A DNA stretch of 28,710 nt from an uncultured Candidatus Altimarinota bacterium (GTDB lineage: Bacteria; Patescibacteriota; Gracilibacteria; BD1-5; UBA2023), in the NCBI GenBank assembly GCA_938036655.1, contig CALHQS010000022.1, positions 1-28,710 on the forward strand. The letters run 5' to 3'. Positions within the stretch are counted from its first letter, which is position 1; every line of letters starts with the position of its first letter. This document shows, piece after piece, positions 8,173-16,272 of the stretch. The notes below the pieces were generated by a model, which saw only the letters and a list, made by a program, of their open reading frames with translations, searched no databases and was not told where the DNA came from. The translations under genes and the position numbers were made by a program.

Positions 8173-9629
8173 TCGTTAAGATTTAGTGATATAATTTGTG
8201 AAAAGAGCTTGTTTTCCTTGATTATAAGCTCTTTTTTATTGGTTACAAAAAGTTCGAACTGGTATTTTTTGAGAAATTGTGATTTTTGATGTGGATTCCC
8301 CTGTTCGTAGCGTTCTGAAAGGGAATTTAGGAGTTCGAATTTTTCATGAATAAGGTGTTCGTAATTTTTAGTTTTTTCAGAATTGAGTTGTTGTTTTTCT
8401 GCTTGGAGTATTTGCAATTTTCTTGAAAATTCGGTTTTATATTTTTTATAATCATCAGGGCTGATAATATTTTCAAGGAATCCATTCATCAGATTGGATT
8501 CCTTATTTTGTAATTCAAGTATTCTTCTTTGAATATCTTTAACTTGTAATTGCTTAGACTTTAAAACAGATTTACCAATATCTTGTGCAATTTCATAAAA
8601 TAAGGGCTTGAGCTTATCAGATATACGAAAATGAGACAATCTTTCCATAATAGCACAATGTAATTTCTTTTCGCTAATATTTATAGATGAAGCAGAGCGC
8701 AGATTTTGTGAGCGATAATAAATATATTTTCATTTTTTAATCTCTGCACTGAGTGGAATATTGTGTTCATCAAAAACAAGGCCCTTAAAAATAAACTCTA
8801 CCTGCTCTTCTTTTTCATGAGAATAAAATCAGCGCTGTAAATCCTGTACCTGTTGAAAAAGTTTTACCGAAATGATAGGCTTATGATTTCATGGATAATC
8901 CTCTCCATTATAGTGAATAATACCTATATAAACAGGATTTCGAAGCATTTTTTCAATTCACTGAGTCGTAAATCGATGGCGCAAAGTGCTTCCATATTTT
9001 TCCTGACAATACCTAGAAATATCTGTAAAAGAGTATTTTTGTTCTCCTCGTAACCGAAAAATAACTTCAACAATCTCAGATTCCTCCAAATCTGGTTCAA
9101 TAATCTTTTGCAGAATTTTTCAATTGTTTGTTTTAGCAATATTTCTATAACCAAAAGGCGCACGAGATAAATATCGACCTTTTTCAGCACAGGTTTGCAT
9201 TCGGTTTCGTACATGTCGTGAACGTGTATCATTATCAAGTTTCGCAATTCCAAAATTTAACAACAACATAAACAACTCTGATGATTGTTCACCAAAGAAC
9301 TTTTGTGTAGTTGTAAAAATAGCCTTAATTTTTCATTCCTCTAATAATCATAAAATTTTTGCAGATTCCACATTATTACGAGACAATCGGCTTGGCTCAT
9401 CGACGACAATATAGCCTACTTTCCCTTTTTGTAATAAAGCAAGCATTTTTGTAAAAATGGGGCGTTTACCTGATTTTTTAGCGCTTGCTGATTCGATAAA
9501 AGTATCAATGATTGTAAAATTATTTTCTTGTACTACACGCATACAAGAAGACATTTGAGATTCAATAGAATTTTGTTGTTTATCATCTCGATCAGTTGAT
9601 TTTCGACAATATATAACAGCGGTATTCAT
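8109..9629 (-). CDS. Large serine recombinase (integrase) of the element
   Basis: The 506-residue protein has an N-terminal resolvase domain (IYCRKSTD, nucleophile Ser11; SRLSRN). A Recombinase domain follows (APFGYRN; the LRNPVYIGIIHY region) with a long C-terminal coiled-coil tail (about 330-480). It catalyses site-specific integration and excision. Several TGAs are Gly, e.g. EDYPGNHKP and KKGKYIYYRS. The zinc-ribbon region, normally with paired Cys before the KKGKxxYYxC segment, lacks the cysteines here. The last 21 residues (SATENRTPVY onward) come from the antisense strand of tRNA-Glu, so the C terminus is set by the integration site. ATG at 9629-9627; a TATAAT lies 25 nt upstream of the ATG. 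Confidence 0.9.
8167..8360. repeat. Left copy of 194-bp direct repeat (element end)
   Basis: Starts with CTACCATCGTTAAG at the tRNA-Glu 3' end and covers the last part of the recombinase gene. It aligns without gaps to 14781-14974 with about 13 mismatches (about 93% identity, counted by eye). Confidence 0.9.
8202..8237 (+). terminator. Terminator after tRNA-Glu, inside recombinase coding sequence
   Basis: Stem AAAGAGCTT (8202-8210) / AAGCTCTTT (8226-8234), 15-nt loop, then TTT. It stands 30 nt after the tRNA CCA on the plus strand and within the recombinase tail on the minus strand. An equivalent hairpin is preserved at 14816-14851. Confidence 0.7.
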
Positions 9630-9649
9630 ATAATTTTTACATTAATTTT

Positions 9650-9817
9650 TTAAATTATACAATCTTTTTCATTTTTTTCAATATCTCGAAAGAGCTTCTC
9701 AATGAAATAATGGAAATTATCAATAAATTCAATACGAACAGATGTATCCCATTGCTGAGGAAAAATTTTTTCATATTTTCGTGCAAGACTTAAAATATAA
9801 ACCTCTCTCTTATTCAT
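9650..9817 (-). CDS. Small protein between Rep and recombinase
   Basis: Not recognised. A 55-residue, charged, helical protein (starts MNKREVYILSLARKYEKIF). Its ATG overlaps the Rep stop (ATGAATAA), giving an 8-nt overlap and implying translational coupling. Its stop lies 20 nt before the recombinase ATG, so the three genes are probably one operon. By position it could be an excisionase, a copy-control protein or a Rep helper, but no helix-turn-helix is evident. No Gly UGA is used. Confidence 0.6.
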   Translation of the reverse strand: MNKREVYILSLARKYEKIFPQQWDTSVRIEFIDNFHYFIEKLFRDIEKNEKDCII

Positions 9818-10829
9818 AGTGAATTCTTTCAATAATTTGTTTCCATTCTGGCTTCTTTATGCGTATGACGCTAAGAATAGATGAACCTTCATCTGTCTTA
9901 TTCAATGCCTCACGCACTATAGGGTGAATAATGTCTTGAGATAAGAGAGCGTACATTGGGTCGAGACCACGCGCAAGCAATCCACGAGCATGTCATAAAA
10001 ATATGCGAACACGCAATAATGATTGAGCATTCAATTGTATTGCCTGATAAGGTACAGGCTTGGGTTTTCTGTAAAGTGAAATTTTAGGAATATCAACCCC
10101 TTCAAAAATCATTGTGTGTTGTCAGCAGTAATTTTTAAGTAATCCTAATAAATTTTCATCAACAAACAATTCTTCCAAAGAAAAATTTTTAGCAAGTTCT
10201 CTACGCACTTCTAGCTCAATACGTGTAACATCTTGTTCAAGCAAATAATCCTGATATAATTCATTCTTTCCCTTCTTTAAAATATCGATTTTTTTATTAT
10301 AAACACGAATTAAGTGTCTACGATTTGTTGAATTTTTCTTGTCGCCAATATAATATGTTTCAAGTATTCCTTTTGCACCAAAAAATGTAGCACCACGCTG
10401 ATTCAAAATATTAAAACCAGATAATATTGTTGAAATCGGGGCAAGAATATCTATACATACATCGAATCGTCGAATTTGTAGTACATTTGGAACGTAGAAT
10501 AATTGGGTCATAATATTTAAAATAATTTCTTTCCCATACACACGAAAACAAGTACTATAAAAGGCCACATAGTCTTTTGTTGCAATTTTAGATTTTGCTG
10601 TACTTCACTTAAAATAAGAAAATAAATGTAAATCATCTTTAGTGAAAATTACTTGGTATTCATAACGTGGGTTTTCTACTTTTATACATTGATAACCTCA
10701 AAAAAACAACTGATTTGAATTATCAAAATCGACTCAGCAAAAAAGTTCTTCATGTAAAAAGGTGGCATATATTTCAAGATGATCAATTCATAAGTGATAA
10801 ATGGAGTTTATAATATTTTTATAAGACAT
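9810..10829 (-). CDS. Replication initiation factor, Rep_trans-like
   Basis: The 339-residue protein has the features of plasmid and phage rolling-circle initiators of the Rep_trans type (PF02486). IRRFDVCIDI (about 119-128) fits the conserved R-x-D-x-x-x-D strand. ETYYIGDKKNSTNRRHLIRV and YNKK (about 150-173) fit the G-S-x-x-x-x-R-x-Y-x-K pattern. RIELEVRRELAKN (about 195-207) fits the R-x-E-x-x-x-R helix. It should nick the element's double-strand origin and start its replication. UGA-Gly codons occur at five or more positions (e.g. GQHTMIFEG). ATG at 10829-10827; the hairpin-rich region directly upstream is the best origin candidate. Family call is from motif pattern only. Confidence 0.72.
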
Positions 10830-10877
10830 AAATAATAAAAAGCATGATATATATTGCAATATGGAGATAAAAATAAT

Positions 10878-11017
10878 ATTCGAATATTGCTGCTCCCACA
10901 TTATTCTGTGGGAAGCCTATTTTTGAGAGACATGGGCTCACCGGAAATATTCCGAAGCTCGCCACGCCCCAAATAGGGCGAGGACGTGGCTCGTACGGAA
11001 ATATTTCTACGGTGAGC
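10878..11017. other. GC-rich hairpin cluster, candidate replication origin
   Basis: A non-coding 279-bp gap upstream of rep holds several strong secondary structures. There is a palindrome TATTCGAATA (10878-10887) and a hairpin CCCACA/TGTGGG (10895-10911). A large folded block 10936-11017 is closed by GCTCACCG / CGGTGAGC. Inside this block are CGGAA-ATA-TTCCG and GCCACG / CGTGGC with a GCCC/GGGC core. The local GC content is far above its surroundings. This suits a double-strand origin cut by the adjacent Rep, or a structured leader RNA. The role is inferred. Confidence 0.5.
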
Positions 11018-11108
11018 AACTCAAGCAAACAAAAAAACAGACTAGATATCTGCTTTGAATCATAAGAATAAACTACCAATTATTCCAATTATGCGACAGT
11101 ACTAAAGG

Positions 11109-11978
11109 CTATTTTGTCCGATAAAATCAACCTTTTACTGTTTGGAAAAAATCTTTAATTGCAAAGATTTTATATATTTTTTGATTATAGATTGAGATTA
11201 AGCTACTACCTCTTCTTGAGGCCTGCTTCTCGGATATTGCATGGTCTCTTCTTTCAAATACATCAATATAATAAACTATTTCATTTATATTAGCCTGAAA
11301 TGCGGAGTCGATTAAGTCGTATGCTTCACTATGTAATTGGAGTTGCATACTCACTTCTCAACAAACAAGTTTAGCCATCTCTTTTTTCCATAGCAATGGG
11401 TACTTAATTTCAACCAAGCTAGTTCCTTCATTAAGTAATAATAGTCTATACAATTCTTCAATTTGAGAAAAATAGTAAGCATAAAAAAATGTATCTCATT
11501 GATTTTGTTTTTTGTATAAGTCATATAGGGGTGATTTTTCTAAATCTTTCTGAGCCATTAGTAAAGCTTTTTGTCATTTACTCCTCTCCTCCTCACTAAA
11601 GCATGAATCAATTCAATTGATATCAATTTCCTCAAATACATTATTTAGAAGGAGTTGCTTTACCCATGCAATTCGATAAGCCAATATCTCTTCTAGAGTA
11701 ATATTTGAGAGGTGGCGGATTTTTTCTGAAAAATATTCAAATTCTTTATTGTTCACCCATTCTATAATATTTTTTCACAAATGAGTATTATGGATGGATA
11801 GAAATAATTTTTGAACATACGGTAAAGCCTCTCAATAAAACCCTAAACGAGTTCGGTCTTTTAGGGTTTTATTTTGAAAAAAATCACTCTGTCGAAATAG
11901 TATGTCCTCTAATATATCCTGTAAAATATACTGTTCTTTAATAGAAGAGGCTTTGTAAATAGATAGGACTGCTTGCAT
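11109..11978 (-). CDS. Unknown third protein of the R-M operon
   Basis: Not recognised. The 289-residue, mostly helical protein has no signal or TM segment. It begins MQAVLSIYKASSIKEQYIL and has six or so UGA-Gly codons (e.g. LGFYGEALPY, LVCGEVSMQL). Its ATG overlaps the endonuclease stop (TAATG, 1 nt), so translation is coupled to the nuclease. It ends at TAG 11111-11109. Dedicated third genes in type II systems are usually control proteins, nickases (Vsr) or accessory subunits. This sequence shows neither a short HTH nor Vsr catalytic motifs, so it may be a new R-M-associated factor or a separate defence gene. Confidence 0.75.
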
Positions 11979-13363
11979 TATGATAAATAAATGGAATCCC
12001 TAACATAACTTGCATTGAGCCAAAATCCATGTTTTGTATAGCTCGTACATCAGGTTAATACATCAGCAACTGGCAATAAATCAGTATCTTGTGAATTTTT
12101 TGCATGAGGTCTCACATGAGCAACACGGTTTTGTGATTTTCGAGGAAAATTCGTTTTTCGTATCTGTTTTCCATCAGCATGAAACGCTATTTCTTTGATA
12201 ATCCGTCCTGATTTGATAATGTTTTTTGTATTTCTCCAAACTTTTTCAGCCTCCAGTTTATCCTGATACGGCATAGCCCAAAATTTCACTTTTTTTAAAA
12301 TCAATTGACTACCATCTATTTCAAAAAATATAAATAAAAATCTTTTTTCAAGCATTTCAAAGAAATTGGAATCCTCCCATTCATCCTGACTTATATCATT
12401 AAAGCTGAAGGCTGGAAAAGATATATGTTCCTTAGGTAGATTTGTGTCCTTGTTGATTCTTACGGTTTTTATAATAATATCAGCCTTTTGAAATTCCTCA
12501 ATTTCTTTATCCTCGTGAACTCATAGTATTTTTTTAGATAATATAGAGTAGAAATTTTTAGCTTGCCTCTGTATGTCTAAATTAAATATATGTACCAATT
12601 CATCAACGCTTTTATTATAAAATGCGGAAAATTTTTGAATTACTTTTTCTTCAAAGTCAATATCCTCATCAGCCTGTAAGATACTTTCTGAATCATACCT
12701 TCATGCAATTTGATGTAAAATATGCGTTACATAGCCCTGCTTTAAGGAATATGCCCTTTGCTTAGCTGGCTTAGGACTAAAAGGCTGTTGACGTGTAGAG
12801 CTTGCACTTTCACCTTTTGTACATGCACCCAAATATTTAGTATCACCCTCTGAAAGTTCGTGAGCTTTTCCATTTTTAACTTTTTCCTGAATAGTAAGCC
12901 AGTCTTTATAAATAATTTCAATATCCTTTTCTGGGTATTTCCAATCGCCAACATATTTAATGATGGAGGATAATTGAGAAACCCCCTTTTGGTAGAGATA
13001 AAATATGAGCAATAAATAGCCATTTTTTCATCACAAAAAATCCTCATAAAAATTCTCGTTCACCAAAGACATATAATCAATAATGCTTAGAACGAGCCTC
13101 TCTTTTGCTCGATATTCTCAATTTTTTAACTGACGTATTCCACTTGATTTTAACTCCAAGCCAGCCTCTTTAAAATCAGCAGATGGGTTAGAGTTTGGAT
13201 TATATCAAAAATATAGTTTCTCTATTGCCTTTCCAAGCCTTCACTTATCTTGAGAGTTTTCCCATTGTGGACCATATTCACTTACAATAGATTTTCCTAT
13301 AAGTTCGCGTGCAAAAGCTATAATGGATTCTGAGTTGAGTTTATCGTATTTTTTATTTAGCAT
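11978..13363 (-). CDS. Type II restriction endonuclease, Sau3AI/MutH family
   Basis: The 461-residue length is close to Sau3AI (about 490). N-terminal catalytic domain: DKGRLGKAIEKLYFGYNPNS, then SADFKEAGLELKSSG with D63, E70 and K72, which have the spacing of MutH D70/E77/K79. YRAKERLVLSIIDY follows. The second half (FPAFSFNDISQDEWEDSNFF, FIFFE) repeats the fold of the allosteric second domain of Sau3AI and ends with HGFWLNASYV. Cleavage at GATC is expected from family knowledge. Eight or so UGA codons read as Gly, including the KGRLGK and FGY sites. It overlaps the methylase gene by 11 nt, so the two are coupled. Confidence 0.9.
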
Positions 13364-14633
13364 ATTCTATTTTTTTAATGAGTGAATCTCCAATTTTTTC
13401 AACAATACCAATTACTAGAGCATTGCCCATAAGAAATGCTCTTTTTGTGTCTGAAACCCCCTCTACAAAAGTATGATTATCAGGAAACATATTCAACCGC
13501 TCTAATTCAACTGGCGATAGTCTACGTAGTCAAAAATTAGTCTTCACCACATGTTTAAAGCGTGATGCTGCAGGTCATCCCTCTCACGTAATAATAGTGC
13601 GAGATGGCTTATCGGTAGCATCTGGAAACAGCATTCATCATTCAGAATAATTATATTCAAAACCACTAGCATTAACTCGCTTTTCCTTTTTTGCTCCTTT
13701 TAAGTACTGCCATTTTTCAAAGTCCACATCCTTAATATAGAACTCATCAGCAATTTTTCATGACTCCAATATATCTCATAAAGTCTTGTTTTCTCATTCA
13801 AAGCAAGAATCTAGCTTGAGTGTTGTAACCTTTCCGTTTATCATAATGCCTGCGTTTTGAAACATTTCAGAATTGTTTTCTTTATTAAAATTCTCCGATA
13901 CATACGCAAGATCAGAAACCAGTGTAATTTCCTTAAGTTTGCTCTTTGTAGAAATTTTAGCTGGAAAAGCTTGAGCAAAAGTTCAATTGCTAAGAATCCA
14001 TTCGATAGGAATATTCTTTTGAATTAACTCATACAGCTTTGTGCTTTGATGATATGCTAAAATAAATGTTCGCTTTCGACGCTGTGGCATTCCAAAGTCA
14101 GCTGCATTAATAACTCTCCATTCTACAATATATCCCAACTCATTCAAGCTTTCTAGGATAATTGCAAAATCTCTCCCCCTCTGTTTCGATGGAGAAATAA
14201 GTAACCTATCAACATTCTCAAGAATCAAATATTTAGGTTTGTTATTCTTTTTAGCTAAAATATTATAAATAGACCACCACAAAACGCCTTTTTTTCCAAT
14301 AATGCCTTTAGAGTTTTTAAGTGTGGTTGCAACAGAATAATCCTGACAAGGAAAGCCACCAACCAAAACATCATGATCAGGAATATTGGATATCTCCACG
14401 CTCGCAATATCTTCATTGCTGTGATTTTGCTTTCCAAACTTACATTCATATACCATTGAGGCATGCTGTGTTTTAGTAGAAGGCTCCCATTGATTACTCC
14501 AAACAATTTCAAAGTTCGAATTTTTTTCTGCTGTATATCCAGAAATCGCAGATTTATTGTTGTATCCTTCTAATCCTAATCGAAAACCACCAACTCATGC
14601 AAACAACTCAATAACTTTTAATTTTTTTTTCAT
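13353..14633 (-). CDS. DNA (cytosine-5) methyltransferase of the R-M system
   Basis: The 426-residue enzyme transfers a methyl group from SAM to cytosine C5 and should protect the partner nuclease's site (probably GATC). Motif I is ELFAGVGGFRLGL (9-21, first loop Gly encoded by TGA). Motif IV is GGFPCQDYSVA with catalytic Cys96. Motif VI is LENVDRLL, motif VIII is QRRKRTFIL, motif IX is RRLSPVELERLNMFP and motif X is MGNALV. At least ten TGA codons are read as Gly, including the adjacent pair in SEGGMLFP. It is first in a three-gene operon with the nuclease and the unknown ORF. Confidence 0.95.
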
Positions 14634-14676
14634 ATACAAAGTAATCCGTGAAAATTAATAATATTATATGGTATAG

Positions 14677-14703
14677 ATTATATGAAAAAATGAATTCTTT
14701 CAA
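14677..14703 (-). promoter_or_regulatory. Candidate promoter of the R-M operon
   Basis: On the minus strand TTGAAA (14703-14698), a 15-nt spacer and TATAAT (14682-14677). A second TATAAT follows at 14668-14663. The methylase ATG is at 14633. The region holds no gene. No C-box operator was recognised. Confidence 0.5.
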
Positions 14704-14736
14704 GTAAAAAAAGATGAAATATCCTAAATCTGATAA

Positions 14737-14974
14737 CTTATAATAATAACAAAATAGTTCGAATTTTCTCATCCAAAGGTCTACCATCGTTAAGATTTAG
14801 CAAGATAATTTGTGAAAAGAGCTTATTTTCCTTGATTATAAGCTCTTTTTTAGTGGTTACAAAAAGTTCGAACTGGTGTTTTTTGAGAAATTGTGATTTT
14901 TGACATGCATTCCCCTGTTCGTACCTTTCTGAAAGGGAATTTAGGAGTTCGAATTTTTCATGAATAAAGTATTC
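14737..14974 (-). pseudogene. C-terminal remnant of a second serine recombinase
   Basis: The minus frame reads HEKFELLNSLSERYEQGN onward for about 60 codons. It differs from the intact recombinase tail mainly by conservative changes (YQFELFVTN versus HQFELFVTT). It then runs past the repeat border into RPLDEKIRTILLLL and a TAA at 14739-14737. Nothing upstream of about 14974 matches the recombinase, so the rest of the gene is gone. It is best explained as the left end of an older related element at the same site. The short tail beyond the border may equally be the C terminus the intact recombinase has in the circular form. Confidence 0.75.
14781..14974. repeat. Right copy of 194-bp direct repeat
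   Basis: Gap-free match to 8167-8360 with about 13 mismatches. It begins at CTACCATCGTTAAG, directly after the element's right end, and contains the same terminator hairpin (14816-14851). Confidence 0.9.
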
Positions 14975-15002
14975 TTACTCTACAAAAGTATAAAATTAAT
15001 TT

Positions 15003-15419
15003 TTAAATTAAGGAAATTTGAGGACCCACAGAAAAGACAATTTCTTCGATATGTCTATGTCATGGTCGCACATCTTTTCATTCTAGCTCTTCAAAAGAAT
15101 AAAATCCCTCATCATAATATTCAAAAGCATGAGTGGCATTATTTTTATGTATATATTCAAAGTCTTGAAAATTTGTGATTTCAAACCAAATATCTAAGTA
15201 TAGTCCCGAATCATTCCTAAATTCTTCAATATTTAATAATTTTCATATAACTGGCTTTACACCAAGCTCTTCTTGAATTTCTCTATCTAAACACTCTTTA
15301 AAGCTTTCATTTCATTCCAAAGTTCCTCATGGAAGATAATAAAAATGTTTTTTGACTTCTCTTACTAAAAAAATTTTATTTTTATTTAAAATAACTCATC
15401 GAACCTTTATTTTGTGCAT
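15003..15419 (-). CDS. Nudix hydrolase
   Basis: The 138-residue protein has the complete Nudix box GX5EX7REUXEEXGU: GTLEGNESFKECLD followed by REIQEELGV (about residues 36-58), preceded by YYLPG. It should hydrolyse a nucleoside diphosphate linked to another moiety; the substrate is unknown. Seven UGA codons act as Gly, two within or just before the box (LPGG and LEGNE). The ATG is 4 nt after the stop of the damaged nucleotidyltransferase, so the two were probably cotranscribed. It lies just outside the right repeat and may be cargo of an older element. Confidence 0.88.
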
Positions 15420-15423
15420 AAAA

Positions 15424-16155
15424 TTAATAGTTAGATAATAAATGATAAAACTTATACCTGGATTCTAAATCTGTTAGGAGGTATTGAGGAAATCTATCTT
15501 TTCGCACAAAAATATCCGATATATTTGAATCTCACCTGATAAGTTCTTTTTCTTTTTGTGTATAAACAATTTTATTAAAATTATTTCCCAATGCAAATAA
15601 TTTCTTTTTTATTTCTACCTCATTTATTCACACATCAGTAAACGGACAATACTTGTCCAAATTATTTCAAGAAGTAAATTTTCCATCCAAATACCGAAAT
15701 AGTGGATAATAAATTATTTGTCATTCTGCGGTATATCTTAATTCATTTTCCCATTGATATATATTATCAAAACTTTTTATCACCTTTATAATTCCATTTT
15801 CTCTAAATTGTTTTCTAAATTCTTTCATAATCAAATCGTCTCACTCTTGTAAAGAGTTTTCAGTAATTTTATCAAAACACTTTTTATGAGTAACTCTAAA
15901 ATCAACAAGCCTTCAAGAATAGATAGATTTAAAAGAAAAATAATTAGCTCAAGATTTTATAAAATCTCAAAAAGCTTTCACTATATCTCAATATTTATAT
16001 CATCAAAATACACTATCCTTTAAGGATTCGATATTAAAATTTTCATCAATAATAATCTCAACATCTAAATCCGTATAATCTTTGATACAATAATTCCTTC
16101 AATAAACAGAATTTCAAAACTGTAATAAAGATTATACTCATGGAATGCTACTTTC
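15424..16155 (-). pseudogene. Nucleotidyltransferase-like gene with damaged 5' end
   Basis: The frame encodes LLQFGNSVYGRN followed by DYTDLDVEIIIDE, the GS-x(n)-DxD signature of the polymerase-beta nucleotidyltransferase superfamily, with a helical C-terminal part ending ESRYKFYHLLSNY. Twelve or so UGA codons serve as Gly. Upstream of the motif, the same frame shows a plausible start of the domain (SSIPGV) interrupted by TAA at 16134-16132, with no ATG in frame. The nearby ATG at 16158 is in another frame. So the start appears lost by a nonsense or indel change, unless a non-ATG start after 16131 is used. Function unknown; it could be a toxin-like or antibiotic-modifying enzyme. Confidence 0.62.
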
Positions 16156-16272
16156 ATTTTTGATTTTTTAAAAATTTGATTTTTTAAAAAATTTCTTATT
16201 ATCGTAATAATTTATGTGCATAAATTGGGCTGAAAAAACAAAATAAAATTTATTTCAATAACTATTTTTCCT

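Larger units (their letters stand above)
8167..14780. mobile_element. Integrated element with serine recombinase, Rep and R-M operon
   Basis: About 6.6 kb between the tRNA-Glu 3' end and a second copy of the left-end sequence. All six genes lie on the minus strand: recombinase, a small ORF, Rep_trans-like initiator, unknown R-M partner, Sau3AI-type nuclease and m5C methylase. This combination fits a small integrative plasmid or phage-plasmid that can circularise and replicate. No capsid, relaxase, secretion or partition gene is seen. Exact crossover bases cannot be fixed from this sequence; both ends share CTACCATCGTTAAG, so the core lies there or nearby. Confidence 0.82.

Noticed and set aside
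10819..11079. Minus-strand ORF across the hairpin cluster
   Set aside because: It runs through strong inverted repeats, overlaps the rep start and has no family-like features. A structural non-coding role explains the sequence better.
14960..15178. Plus-strand 72-residue ORF at the right repeat
   Set aside because: It is antisense to the Nudix gene and the recombinase remnant, both of which have clear motifs.
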